From Picochlorum sp. 'celeri' (Eukaryota > Chlorophyta > Trebouxiophyceae): DNA of 64,000 nucleotides. The notes beneath the pieces were generated by a model. The model saw only the letters and a program-made list of their open reading frames with translations. It did no database searches and was not told the origin of the DNA. Each line of letters opens with the position of its first letter. Position 1 is the stretch's first letter. Shown in pieces: positions 20,862 through 31,669 of the stretch. Both the position numbers and the translations under genes were made by a program. The stretch is taken from assembly GCA_010909725.1 (NCBI GenBank), contig JAACMV010000003.1:372001-436000 (forward strand). Reading direction: 5' to 3'.

Positions 20862-21534
20862 ATGAATGCCCTTCAGAAGAATCAGTTCCTCAGTGGACAG
20901 GGTCTTGCCTCTGCAGCAAAGGCTTCCGCCGTCCGTGGAGGAGTCCGCCCAGCACGTTTGGTAGTCCAGGCAGGCCGCATTGTACGTGATACATTGTGAT
21001 ACAAGTAATTTTATGGTCTTCTTTGGTGTTTTATTGGTGGAATCGATGCCGCTAGCGTCAAATCGTCTTACGCCACAAAGACTCCAACACCGGCACTCGC
21101 AGTCTTACGGTAGATTGCTCACAGCAATGCATGATTGACATGTATTTACTATTATGTAGGGCCCAGGAAAGGATTGGGAGCAGCGTAAGCTGACGAAGAA
21201 TGGCAAGCCAGTGTTGCTGGACCTCCATGTCAAGACTGGAGATATGGTCAAAGTGATTGCTGGAAGCGATAAAGGAAAGGTTGGAAAGATTACCAAGGTG
21301 GACAGGAAGAGTGGACAGGTTGTGATGGAGGGTGTGAATATTAGAACAAAGCACGTGAAGCCAATGGGAGATGAAGAAGAGGGCCAAATCTTGCGCACAG
21401 AGTTCCCAATTCACCACTCCAACGTGCAGCATTACTCAGAGGCACAGGGAGTTGTCAGTAGAATTGGTCATAAAGTTGAGGGAGGAAAAAAGGTTAGGTA
21501 TCTCAAAAAGACTGGAGAGGTGTTGGCAAATTAA
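20862..21534 (+). CDS. RPL24: Plastid ribosomal protein L24 (uL24)
   Basis: Inferred exons 20862-20981 and 21160-21534 (intron 178 nt) give 164 aa. Exon 1 is mostly a transit peptide (Ala/Ser/Arg-rich). Exon 2 carries the KOW motif (D-M-V-K-V-I-A-G-S-D-K-G-K-V-G-K-I) and the bacterial L24 pattern G-V-N-I-R-T-K-H-V-K-P, so this is an organellar protein, probably plastid. L24 is one of the assembly-initiating proteins of the large subunit. Confidence 0.92.
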
Positions 21535-21791
21535 AACCATATGTTTATTCTAGATTTCTTTCTTTCTTTGTAAAAGACACCAAAAGGTGCAATTTTCATT
21601 CTTTTCGATATCACGATGGGCTTTCCATCACCTGAAACAGATGTTGCTGGCGAGATTCATGAATCGTCGCTGATTGATGATGATGAATTGCAATGGCCTG
21701 CTAGCTGAATACAAGGCAGATTGGGTACTCCTCGCACATTTTAAAATCTGTCCACTATTCGAGGGAATTGCGTTTCCAAAAGACAATAGAT

Positions 21792-22415
21792 ATGAATAGT
21801 GTTCGAGTAGCATCTCATTCTACCAGGGCTCCTGGGAATAGCTGGAACAACAAGCGCTCCGCTTCTCGACGAGCCCGTCTCTGCCACAGTCGTCATGGTG
21901 CAATTAAGACGCAATGTGCGGGATTTGGAGGGTCAACATCGGGTAAAAATAGTAAAAAAGCGCCTAAACTGACGAGATATTTAGATATTGAAGAGAAAAC
22001 GCAGACATCCGAGGGAGCTTCAGACGGGTGGTTCAAAGTGCCAGACGTCTCTTACAAGACAACATTTCTCAGCAAGCCCATAAAAGCAGTGATTCTCGAG
22101 TCTGGAAGGGCTATATGTCTGTATAAAGTAAATGATACGATCTACTGTACAGATGCCAACAGCACAGCGTTTAAATATCCATTAGCAGATGCATCCATCC
22201 TTCAGCTCGACAAGACTGGGCCAGCAGTGGAAGTGAAACTCGACGGTACAGTGTATGATTTGGCCACGGGAAAGGTCATGTCTTGGTGTCCCAAGAATAA
22301 TCCTATCCGTTCGGTGCTGGGGTCTTTGAAAGACAAGTCAGAACCAGAAGACCTGCCAGTGTTTCCAGTACAGGTCAAGGGTGACGATATTTGGGTCAAT
22401 CTCTCAGTCGTATAA
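21792..22415 (+). CDS. PSB33: PSB33/TEF5-like degenerate Rieske protein
   Basis: An intronless 207-aa protein. The first 50-60 residues are Ser/Arg-rich with a likely plastid transit peptide. The remainder has the Rieske fold pattern but lacks the C-x-H and C-x-x-H ligands: the first site reads Y-C-T-D and the second region, after 'DLATGKVMSWCP', has no His, so it cannot bind a 2Fe-2S cluster in the usual way. Plant PSB33 (TEF5), with the same loss, is a thylakoid protein that stabilises photosystem II. Assignment to that group is by overall pattern and is less certain than the domain. Confidence 0.7.
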   Translation: MNSVRVASHSTRAPGNSWNNKRSASRRARLCHSRHGAIKTQCAGFGGSTSGKNSKKAPKLTRYLDIEEKTQTSEGASDGWFKVPDVSYKTTFLSKPIKAVILESGRAICLYKVNDTIYCTDANSTAFKYPLADASILQLDKTGPAVEVKLDGTVYDLATGKVMSWCPKNNPIRSVLGSLKDKSEPEDLPVFPVQVKGDDIWVNLSVV

Positions 22416-22443
22416 CATCATCATTCATGTAAAAAGAAGAAAA

Positions 22444-22889
22444 TTATTGCATAAACGCTTCTGGTGGAGGAGGCTGCAGCTCCCCTCCTCTCATATCCAT
22501 GACTTGCACAAGAGCCAAATACGCCAGACCAAACACAATGGAAATAACTCCCGTGACAATGGCAGTTCCTTGCCCTTTGGCCAATCCTTTCTTCTGCTGA
22601 GTCTCGGGGATTTCTGTCTCTTCCTGAGGACGTGCATCCGGTTGGTCACCAGAGTCACTCATCTGAACAACTGTAGAAGGCAACAGTCTTTTCCCTCCTT
22701 GGCTACTACTGCTACGCAGTCCTGTGTTCATTCTGCATATGTATTGACATCTATGATATCAAATACCACAATGTGGTTGTGCACGAATGAATACACGTAC
22801 CTGGAAGCAAGAAGAGCAGGACCAACAGTTCCTGCCTTGTGGTGCCTGTGAACCACAGACTGCAGCCTTGCCTGTACCACAACATTCAT
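22444..22889 (-). CDS. Plastid-targeted single-pass membrane protein
   Basis: Inferred exons 22889-22801 and 22732-22444 on the minus strand give 125 aa. The N-terminus is basic and Ser/Ala-containing, transit-peptide-like. A 'KKGLAKGQGTAIVTG' segment leads into one transmembrane helix (V-I-S-I-V-F-G-L-A-Y-L-A-L-V-Q-V) followed by a proline-rich tail (L-Q-P-P-P-P-E-A-F). It looks like a small conserved thylakoid or envelope protein of the green lineage, but I cannot name it. Stops of this gene and the PSB33-like gene are 28 nt apart. Confidence 0.65.
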
Positions 22890-23076
22890 TGCGACTATGT
22901 ATTTAAGATGGATGAAAATTATTCAAAAATTATTGCCATGCCGTCAGTCGCCCATTCTATGCATGTCTCCACCATGGGCATGTGGAGACCGTAAAAAGAA
23001 CATTTAAAAGCACGTGGACATCACGCCCATGATACATGGTGGTGGAACCGTAGCATATCTATGAATGCAATAGAAA

Positions 23077-23943
23077 ATGGATACTTCAGGACCTCCCGCG
23101 GATGAGCCACGTGGTTTGGCCAAGTCTTTGGATGATTTAATCTCAGAGCAACGGAAAAAACCAACGCCAGAGCAAAGGGAAGAAGAAGAAGCAGACCTAT
23201 AACGACAGACAACATCGAAACAATAAAAATTATCAAGAGGGACGGGATGGGAAAAGACGGGAGGACGTAGAAAAGATTTTGCACGAAAAGGTGTTTCGAG
23301 TGAAGCAATTACCTTCTCATAAAAGACGATATACGCCTCGACACGAGCAGTATGGAGGCAAAAATCAGCACAGATATAGGGATGAAGATCACGGGCGTAG
23401 AGAATCTCGATACTCTCGCGGGCGTGGAAGAGGAAGGGGGAGAGGCAGAGGGAGAGGGAGAGGAAGGCAGCAACATGACGGGTCCATGAATCCCGAATAT
23501 GCTGAACATACTGATCCCGCAGCGGAACAGGAGAAAGCGGCTTTGGCTGGGTTACAGGTGTGTGGGGATGTTTTTAACAGCAGTCATGTATAGTGTGTGC
23601 AAATGATGGTGTCTGAATACTCTAGTATCCTCTGCAGAGACAAAATTGTTATTTGAATAATGAGGGAAATGTTGCGATAGGATTTGATGGAACTGATGTT
23701 GTACAAATTGCTCAGAATGGAGATGTAAAAATCCACCTCAACGGGAAGAGAGATGATGAACTTGTCGAGTCACTGAATTACACATTGGCTCCCATAGGCA
23801 TCAAGTTGACAAAGAAGGGAGAGGAAATGAGTGTTTCTGATGGACGTGCGTTGGTAAGATACCATGATGGAATAGTGTTGGCAGGAAAGGGGAATATGTT
23901 TCGAGGATCCATGGTCATGAGTGCTTTCCATGGGCAGCAATGA
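23077..23943 (+). CDS. UIF-like mRNA export factor with apparent frameshift
   Basis: The start at 23077 encodes a short exon with the UAP56-binding motif K-S-L-D-D-L-I, but this frame stops at 23200. A second frame, overlapping it, carries on with K/N/Q-rich sequence, R-G-R-G repeats (about 23420-23470), a GTGTG donor at 23558 and an exon from 23638 encoding a compact C-terminal domain (V-V-Q-I-A-Q-N-G-D-V-K-I). The two frames meet around a run of six A at 23155-23160. Either an assembly error in that run or an unrecognised tiny intron would join them. The UAP56 motif plus RG repeats resembles UIF/ALY-type export adaptors. Confidence 0.55.
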
Positions 23944-24099
23944 CATTGGTAGAGCAGAATAGATTTTCGCTGGATACCCCTCGCTGTTGTCACATATAAT
24001 TTATAAAATACTTGTTACATGTAAGGGATGACATTATGGTCACAAAGAGCTTGTAGTGCGTCGTAACTGCCGAAAGTCGAGAAATTTATACCACTCAGT

Positions 24100-27000
24100 A
24101 TGTGGCCTCAGCCATCGCAAGATGGGAATCAGAGTGCATTTTTTAATAATAATGGTACCATGAATAATTCTACTCAGCCCCCTGAGGCTGGTGGTTTCGG
24201 TGCTGGTTCGACATTTCAGAGTGGCCCGACGCAGAATGCTGTGTTCGGGCAGCCTGCAGGCTTTGGAGCTCCTCCCCAGGGTCCGGTACAGAGGATGAAA
24301 TTCGGATCGCAGGCTACTGGCTCTACGGGCGGCGATGGGGGCGGGCAATCTCAGCCAACGACACAAGGCTTTGGGGGAATTGGCATGGATGCAGATGAGA
24401 TGAAGAAAAAGGAACGTGCAGCTCGTTTTTTGACGGTATCGACATCTGCTATTGATGCCAGAAGAGCAGAGGGGCAGCAGCAACAGCAGCAACAGCAACG
24501 GGATGCTGGAGAGGACACCATGCTTGCCAAAAAGGCCATTGTGGGGACGTGTGAGGACATGTGTCCTGCGGCAGAGCGAGAGCGGCGACAAAATATGTCT
24601 GATATTCAGATATTCGAAAGAGTATATCCTGATAATATGAACGTGACGTCTGCTGAATTGGCGGTGAAAAGGTTTGCGAGAACAGTTGATGATCCTCACC
24701 CATCTGATTTTAGGACACGGGGTGCTTTGCAGAGGACTATGATATACCTGCGGAGTCTTTTGGACAGAGAAGGTATGATTGATTGTATCCATGTCACGTA
24801 CGATGCGAATCGTCATGAGCCACATGCTTTGTATCGATGCAGATGTGAGATTTGGACTGGTTCATAAGTTTTTGTGGGACAGATACCGTTCCATTCGGCA
24901 AGATTTATACATTCAGGGTATCACAGATCAGTTTGCTATTTCAATATTTGAAGAGATTGTGAGATTTCATGTCCTGTGTGAACATGAACTGAGTGGAGAT
25001 GACCAGAATGGTATGTCTATATGTGAATCAAAAATGGAAACATGAGCCTCATGATGCATATGTGCCCATCTTGCATGCAGTAACCGACATGGAGGGATTC
25101 AATTCACATTTGAATATGGAGCAAATGAATAAGGCTTTAATATCTCTGAATGATATGTACGAGAAGGCAGCAGAAAAAGGAGAACATTGCCCTAATGGTT
25201 CGTTCGCTGTGCTTCCTTCCATGTGTGTGAGAAATACGACTTTGTTGACATCTTGATCATTATGCAATGCAGAATCTGAATTTAGATCGTACCACTTGCT
25301 TTCGCTCATGTCACAGCATGGTAAATTCAAAGGTGATCAGCAAGCATTTTTATCAACAATACAGTCGCTCCGCCAGGAAGTTAGGGATAGTGCAAATATA
25401 CAATGGGTTTTACAACTACGATCAGCCTTTGTCTTTGGTAACTTTGCCAGATTCTTTTCTTTGATCAAGAAAGCTCCTTATTTATTAGCTTGCCTTAGTC
25501 ACGTGTATTTTCCACAGATGCGATCAAAGTGCTTTAGGGTCATGTCAGAGAGTATTGTGCCTGGTAGACCAGCCATGTTGGAAGCATCGTGGCTGATGAA
25601 AACGCTCTTATTGGACTCGGAAGAGGAGGCATTGCAGTTGGGAAAGCAGCACGGCTTTGAGTCTTCGTTGGACGATCGTGGAGCACCTGCAGTGGTCCTC
25701 GTAAAGGGTGATTTTGTGCCGTTGCCCACCCCAGTTGTCCGGTACCCTTCAAAATTCATCTCTCGTATGGCCCCTGGAAAGCGAAGCACAGTCGTGACAT
25801 CTTCTGATAACTCAATAGTTGCCAATCAGCCGGTGAGTGAAGAAGAAGAACAGAGGCGCATGCAGGAGATGCAAAGGCAGCAGGAGCAACAAATGCTGCT
25901 GTTGCAAGAGGAAAGAAAAAGGCAGCAACGAGTTCGAGAGGAAGCAGAGCGACAGAGGAAGATGCAAGAGGAAGAAAATTCCAAGATAGAAGCGGAAAGG
26001 AGAAGGATTGCATTGGAAGAAGAAGCTCGTAAGGAGAGATTGTTGGAGGAGAAACGGCAGGAAGAAAGGAGGAAGCAAGAAGCACGAATTGCTGCAGAGG
26101 AGGAAGCCAGGCGTCTGGCAGCCATTGAGGCTGAGAAACAAAGAAAAATAGCAGAAGCTGAGGAAGCACGACGGCGTGCTGCGGAAGCAGAGGCGAGAAG
26201 ACTTGCAGAATTAGAGAGACAGCGTAGGGAGGAGGAAGAACGGCGACGAAAAGAGGAAGAAGAGAGGAGGAGAAGGCTCATGGAGAAATTAAAAGAAGCC
26301 ATTATATCTAAAAAGTACTGGGATATGTGGCTAGAAGAAACTCGATATAGAATGAAAGAGAGAGAGAGAGCTAGGCTTGCAGCGATCAACCTGAAGTCCT
26401 GCAGAGTTGGAATTGTGAGTAGGAGTAACAAGCGATCACGGGTATGTGCTGCATTTCTGGGTTTTTTTTGTTTTGAATGAACTATAGAAACCAGACTATT
26501 ATTCGCAAATATCGTAATATATTTATTTGGTCTGCAGAACACCATGGCTGAGATGGAATGGGAGGATGATATTGACAATAGTCCATCTAAAAAGCAGTGC
26601 TGTGACGAAATGCTGCTGAAATTGTCCGAGCTGATACATCCAATCCTGGCTGAGAAAGATGGCAATGCAGCTGAAATTCATTGGAAAGCTACGGTTCTTT
26701 CATTCCATGATAACTTTGTGAATGATCCTTTGGCTCGTTATGTGCACAAATTCGCTGCTCTTGATGCATGCAAAACAAGGGTCACAGAGCAGGAGAATGA
26801 CGAGATTGTGTACCAAGACTCACAACTGGAAAACTCTCATCTGAACGCCTGCCTCCATTTCAGATCCAAATGCGAACTTAATATAGATACTTTGAAGGGA
26901 TCTTCTGCTATTATTATGACAGTTGAGGATTACTCGTCCAGGGAAGCAGAAATCAAGTCATTCCTGAACTTGAGCTCAAAATGGAAAGGGCCTTCCATAC

Positions 27001-27935
27001 CAATCTTGATCCTCTCAAGAGGGATTGATCCTTGTGAATTTTCTAAAGAGAATATGATGGCACGGATAATTTCCATAGAGTCGCTTGCTGGATCACCCAA
27101 TGATAGATTACTTCTCGAGGATGGACTCAGATGGAGTGCAAGGTACTCCCCAGAGGAACCGTCTTTTACAGTCGTTCCTCTCAAGCAAACAATCTCGCAA
27201 GGGATTCGATCATTCTTAAGAGAAGAAGAAGTCTCAAAAGGTCTCCAAATCGTGGGTCATATGGCGCATGATAAGGCCATTGAGCTGGTTCTAGAGGCAA
27301 TCGATGCAGCATTCAAGTCAACAGAGGCATCATGGGCATGGCCCCCACAGGAATTTGATCTGGATGCTCTTTCTGATTGGTACACGGTAGAGAAGTATTC
27401 ATCTTTAGTACATGCAGTCAAGGAAATCTACACTGAGATGAATCAGGCAGGCAGAGAGTATCTCTCGCTGTTATCAATGAATGCACTGATGGACAGGGCG
27501 TGCCCCAAGGACATTCAGCTCGTCATACCAGACAAGATTTCGTCCCCATTCAGTCGTATCTTATTCTTGCAGAACATACCATCACTAAATAAAATGCTGT
27601 TAGAGGATAGATCACGAAGACCTCAGACACAGCAGCAGCCCCTTGCCCCCATACACAGCAATAGCGATTCGGTTGCAAGGAATGCAAAGTTGCGTCACCA
27701 AATCCATGGTTTGGAAGAAGAATTGAATTTACAACGAATGTTAGATAAAGATATGGTGAGAGAATCATCTCGGTATTCGCTTTGGAAGCCCATGGACCGA
27801 CCAGATCTCAAGAAGAACACTCGTCAGTCAGTGGCAGGTGATGATGATTTGAATAGTCGAGTCAATGATGAGAAGGAGGCATCAAGCTCATTTGTGAATA
27901 GGCTCCGGAAACTCCGCGATATGATGTTCTTTTAG
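24100..27935 (+). CDS. SAC3: SAC3/GANP-family mRNA export protein (TREX-2)
   Basis: Inferred exons 24100-24772, 24843-25010, 25081-25197, 25273-26441 and 26538-27935 give 1174 aa. Introns are 70, 70, 75 and 96 nt. The order is: an N-terminal FG/Gln/Gly-rich stretch like nucleoporin repeats; the SAC3 domain (G-T-C-E-D-M-C-P...E-R) with its PCI-like part (F-S-L...Y-L-L-A-C, H-V-Y-F-P-Q-M-R); a Glu/Arg/Gln-rich coiled coil of about 170 residues; and a long C-terminal region. SAC3 is the TREX-2 scaffold linking transcription to the nuclear pore. The first, FG-like part fits that location. Its stop and that of the next gene are 4 nt apart, convergent. Confidence 0.88.
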
Positions 27936-27939
27936 TGTA

Positions 27940-28425
27940 TCAAACTGTAAACAAATCCAGGGTCTCCAACAACGTATCATCTCCATCAGTCACGGGCATT
28001 CCTTCAATCAACACAGCACCAGATGGATCATACAGTGTCACCTGTGAGACGGTCCTCGCAGCGTGCTCACAGTACTGAAAATTCATGCTCGACTTGCTCG
28101 CGTTCACCACCGCCACTGTGAATCTATTATCCAGTTTTTCCAAAGCAGATTCTATAGAAATACGCGACTCATACCCATCCATCGTCAGGTATACGACCAA
28201 ATACGTGCCCCTGCTGCAGCTGGCCTTTCTCACCTCTTCCAACTCCAACGCACCCTCCTGAATATGAATAACCATATTATACAAATCAATATTAATTTAA
28301 TGCAATATTAATGCCAAAGATTGCACCTTTCTCTCACATGTGTGCCCAGGCCAGCAATTGTCCAATTTGGTGGTACATGGCATCCTCACTTGATGCATCA
28401 GAATGTCACGAACAGTATCTCCCAT
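27940..28425 (-). CDS. Small two-exon protein of unknown function
   Basis: Inferred exons 28425-28327 and 28257-27940 on the minus strand give 138 aa; the 69-nt intron has a GTGCAA donor and a TTCAG acceptor. The N-terminal 33 residues contain three cysteines; the remainder alternates beta-like and helical segments ('TYLVVYLTMDGYESRISIE', 'TVAVVNASK', 'VSQVTLYDPSGAVLIEG'), suggesting a small alpha/beta fold. I do not recognise the family. The stop is 4 nt from that of SAC3. Confidence 0.5.
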
Positions 28426-28844
28426 CCAGCAAACTCTGTAACCGGACCTTTATATTGACTTTTGTTCTCATGGGTATTTCTCCAAAACAAACAAGAGATA
28501 TCCACATAATACAGACAAAAACAGTAGATAGTGTCGTATAGAAATTGTAGGTGCAGATTGTGTCCGCGCGAACCGTGAAAATGACAATCCTGCGCACAAC
28601 TGCCATGACACCTGGCACAACCAGAAACACCATGGTACTCCCGTTCCCAGGCTCTCTTGGACCGTTCGAGAGGGACGCGCCCAAGTGTCGTCCAGGTGTC
28701 AAATGCTACACAATTTACACTGGATCTGTCTGCTCAACACGTTGCATCAGTTGTGGCATCGCATGTATAATGATGGCGGTGAGTACATGGAGCACCAATC
28801 ATAATATCAAATAAGTATTTCTGACAAGCATACAATTGCAAAAC
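28426..28844. other. Upstream region without a recognisable gene
   Basis: This 419-nt stretch lies between two divergent genes. Open frames exist on both strands (for example a cysteine-containing frame at 28551-28814) but none has a family resemblance, and they overlap each other antisense. I read it as the shared upstream region. Confidence 0.35.
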
Positions 28845-29597
28845 ATGAAGGCCTATATCATCGCAATAGTGTGTGGTTTACTTGCCACATGCAATGGTCA
28901 TCGCAACCTCTTGCAATGCTCCAGTTCAGCAGTAAGCTCTGCAAACTCCTTCGCGAAGAATGCTATTTCTGAAGCAGTATCAGATGCATTTGCCCAATGT
29001 ACATCATGTCCTTGTGAAAATCAGGCTCAGACCGCTGCAGAATCAGTGGCTTTTGCTATTGCTCGAGCTCTTGCAGACACACAGTTGACTGTGATTGGCA
29101 CCCCAGGGTGCCAGGGCACAGCTTCAGGAAGTGCCAGTGCCAAGAGTGTCGCACAAGCATCTGCTACTGCCTTTGCCAATGCTTTGGCTGATGCATGCGG
29201 AACAAAAGCGTCCAGTCAAAACAAAGCTGTTCAAAAGGCCCTGGCAGAAGCTGCTGCCTCTGTCAGCGCAGAGATTGTTGGGAATGGAGGGAATGCTGCA
29301 GCTGCAGCACAGGCTGCTTCGGAGAATATCAAGCCTGCCATTGCCAAGGCTACATCCCAGGCATTGGCAAGATGCTCTTGTTCAGGAGAGAATGCCAACC
29401 AAGCCGGAGCAGGAACATCAGCCGAGGCCAGCACCAACAACCCTGGTGGTGCCATGCCCAATGTGGGTGGGGCTGGGACCTCCTCCAACACCTTTGTGCC
29501 CCCTCAGCGACCTGACTTTGGTGACATTCTGGACTTTGATGATGCAGAATTCCCTAGCTTTTCGTCATCAGGATCATCTGGATCATCGTTCTGGTAG
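28845..29597 (+). CDS. Secreted Ala/Ser-rich repeat-like protein
   Basis: An intronless 250-aa protein. A signal peptide (about 1-18, ending C-N-G-H) precedes a 150-residue Ala/Ser/Gln-rich, probably helical region in which roughly every fourth residue is Ala, punctuated by cysteines (C-T-S-C-P-C, G-C, A-C, R-C-S-C). The C-terminus is Gly/Ser/Asn/Pro-rich, then acidic, ending in Ser/Gly repeats and Trp. It is probably an extracellular matrix or wall protein; I cannot assign a family. Confidence 0.65.
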   Translation: MKAYIIAIVCGLLATCNGHRNLLQCSSSAVSSANSFAKNAISEAVSDAFAQCTSCPCENQAQTAAESVAFAIARALADTQLTVIGTPGCQGTASGSASAKSVAQASATAFANALADACGTKASSQNKAVQKALAEAAASVSAEIVGNGGNAAAAAQAASENIKPAIAKATSQALARCSCSGENANQAGAGTSAEASTNNPGGAMPNVGGAGTSSNTFVPPQRPDFGDILDFDDAEFPSFSSSGSSGSSFW

Positions 29598-29826
29598 ACA
29601 TGTGGTCCTGTCGTGACTCTTTTTACAATCAGAAGCATCCATTCCATATGTTCTTTTTAATAACGTGCATTCTTCCATTGATCCCTCTATTGATCCTTCC
29701 ATCGATACTACAACACAATTAGATTGTAACTATATATCTATAAATCGATCGAATATGAAAATGAATCGATAGCTGAGACAAGAAGAAGAAGTAGGAGACT
29801 ATAATTTACATTAATTAATCCCGCCC

Positions 29827-30243
29827 ATGTCGACACGTCAGAGAGCGTTGCGGGGAGAAGGGGTAACAGAATTCACTGGCATAGTTAGAAAATGGAAGAG
29901 AGTGGAGCAATATCATGATTTCAGGTCGAATGGTTCTTCAAAACCGTTTGGGTATCGCTGGGAGTCCCCCAAAGAAGACGCTCATAGTAAAGGTATACTG
30001 CGTCTATACATTTAGATAGTATGTACAAAGCCTTGAAATCATAATATAAATACTCATAATGCAGATGAATCGATAGAAAAAGAGTCTGCTCCAAAGCGGC
30101 GACGTCTCGTCCATGTCTCAGCACTGTCACGACAGCAAGAGCCTCCTAATAATCATCCTGGAGGAGCAGAGCAGAAGCCAGCGACAACGATACAGACCTC
30201 TTCGAAGAAACTAAAGCTAAAGATTTTGTCTAAGCCACTTTGA
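29827..30243 (+). CDS. Small basic two-exon protein, unknown
   Basis: Inferred exons 29827-29992 and 30065-30243 give 114 aa. The first exon has a conserved-looking block (G-I-V-R-K-W-K-R-V-E-Q, then G-Y-R-W-E); the second is basic with a likely nuclear localisation signal (A-P-K-R-R-R-L) and a Lys/Leu-rich tail. It may be nuclear. The last 14 nt overlap the stop end of the convergent gene at 30230-30819, so the coding regions of these two genes overlap in antisense. Confidence 0.55.
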
Positions 30244-30819
30244 TGAGCCTCCATCGCTGCAAATCAGAGTCAGGATCTGGTTTTGCCAATCCTACACGGA
30301 GATCATTGCAATCCTGGGATGCTGCAAAGACGCGATTCTCGTGAACGATATTGACGCAGTCATATTCATCTGCGAGGCGAAGGCTGAATGCCTCACGATC
30401 CTTTTGTGAGAGGTACAACTCTGACTTGGCAGGTGTGATGTATGCATCCTCACATCGAGGCTGAGGCTTTTTTGGATAGTGCATTTGGATTGTCACTTGG
30501 GCTGAGGATTGTGTTTTGTTGGAAAATTCCAGTTTCCAGGACTTCCAATTTCTAGAATCGCTGAAATCTCTGAGAATGGGGCCATATTTCTTTGAACAGG
30601 TCTTGTTCCTAAACCCAATATACTCTGCACGATAACGCAGGCATTTTTGTATACGAAACCATGATTTGTACCTATAATGTACTTTTATCCACCAGTAAGA
30701 CGCGTACCTTCGAAATCGAGACACCGAGGCCAAATAGCACAGAGCCTCAGCCTATATACCCCGTTCTTCAACGTTCGAAAGTCCAACTTCTCGGGAGCAG
30801 TCCCAACCCCTACGCACAT
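30230..30819 (-). CDS. Two-exon protein, possible beta-trefoil
   Basis: Inferred exons 30819-30708 and 30624-30230 (83-nt intron, GTACGC donor, GTGCAG acceptor) give 168 aa. The chain has G-V-Y-R-L-R-L-C near the start, a K-T-C-S-K-K-Y-G-P block, and ends with L-Q-R-W-R-L-I-K, which resembles the Q-x-W repeat of ricin-type beta-trefoil lectins; one such motif is not proof. No signal peptide is apparent with this start, and an upstream exon cannot be excluded. Function is unknown. Confidence 0.45.
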
Positions 30820-31282
30820 GAATAAATATCAAATCTTTTCTTCTTTTGACAGGTCATCCGCGGCTACCTCAGTACAGTACCTTGTCGTGTCGCCAAAGAG
30901 AGGGTACTACGGACGAGCAGGCATATGAGAACTACGGCAGCGCGTAGCATTGGGTGATATTATTTTGCTCCTCTCAAATGAATGATTTTTTGTTACAAAG
31001 AATTTTTCTTTTTAAAATACAAAGGAATGCTTCCTTTCCTTTCTGTGACGGAACTAGATCATATTTGTCGAGGTGATTTGGCTCCTCCAGCTGCTGCAAG
31101 GCAATGAACCCACTCTCTCGTAGTATTCTACTCTCCAGCCCCACCCTATATTATTAGGATATCCTACCATGCATAGTTTTACGCCATTCCATCGTTCAAA
31201 CGCTTCCAGATTGCGCCACCAGGCAGGTCCACATTTTACTATACCGTCGGAAATTCGAAAAGAACGCTATCTGTGTCGAATG
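30820..31282. other. Intergenic region before the permuted tRNA-Arg
   Basis: This 463-nt AT-rich stretch has no recognisable protein or RNA gene. It contains a TATA-like ACTATACC at about 31235, roughly 45 nt upstream of the tRNA 3' half. The last 25 nt (31258-31282) can pair partly with the trailer that follows the tRNA 5' half. Confidence 0.35.
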
Positions 31283-31375
31283 AGGAAAAGGTCGCGCGTT
31301 CGAGCCGCGTAGCGGGTGGTCAAACAACTTTACAGTCAGCCCGCTTAGCTCAGCTGGAAGAGCGTTTCCTTCCTA
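31283..31375 (+). tRNA. Circularly permuted tRNA-Arg (anticodon CCT)
   Basis: The 3' half precedes the 5' half. 3' half, 31283-31318: position 38, anticodon-stem GGAAA, variable AGGTC, T-arm GCGCG-TTCGAGC-CGCGT, acceptor strand AGCGGGT, discriminator G. A 20-nt intervening sequence (31319-31338) follows. 5' half, 31339-31375: acceptor GCCCGCT, TA, D-arm GCTC-AGCTGGAA-GAGC, G, anticodon stem TTTCC, then TTCCTA ending at position 37. All stems pair: acceptor 7 of 7 (one G-T), D 4, anticodon 5, T 5 (one G-T). The anticodon CCT reads arginine AGG codons. The B box precedes the A box in the gene. Flanks can form a helix around the anticodon junction, as needed for splicing-endonuclease circularisation. 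Confidence 0.85.
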
Positions 31376-31387
31376 GATCAGAGTTTC

Positions 31388-31392
31388 TTTTT
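31388..31392 (+). terminator. Pol III terminator of the permuted tRNA-Arg
   Basis: A run of five T lies 13 nt after the 5' half (itself preceded by TTTC). Runs of four or more T end RNA polymerase III transcripts, so the primary transcript would include leader, 3' half, spacer, 5' half and a short trailer. Confidence 0.6.
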
Positions 31393-31669
31393 GCTCTCCT
31401 CTTCTTCTATTGATAGACATACACACACCTGTCCAGAAAACATAAGAAGGGGTTGCCAAGGCATCACAGATTTCTCGTCCCATCAATGCTATCCGATGAT
31501 GGGCTGCATGTGCGTTCCATCCCTGAAGAGGGCAGATTGGGTGGTGCCATCATCTGGATAGTTCATGTATCCATAGACCGCTATAGTAGGATATATCAAT
31601 CTTTTACTTCAAGAAAACGTAACCAATTCGGATAGCAATACCAAGAGAGGAGTATTCAGCGCACCGTTC

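Noticed and set aside
25826..26665. Long Ser-rich minus-strand frame opposite SAC3
   Set aside because: It is the mirror of the Glu/Arg-rich coiled-coil codons of SAC3; such antisense frames arise from codon bias.
28551..28814. Cysteine-containing open frame
   Set aside because: It overlaps an antisense frame of similar length and has no homologous pattern; probably chance.
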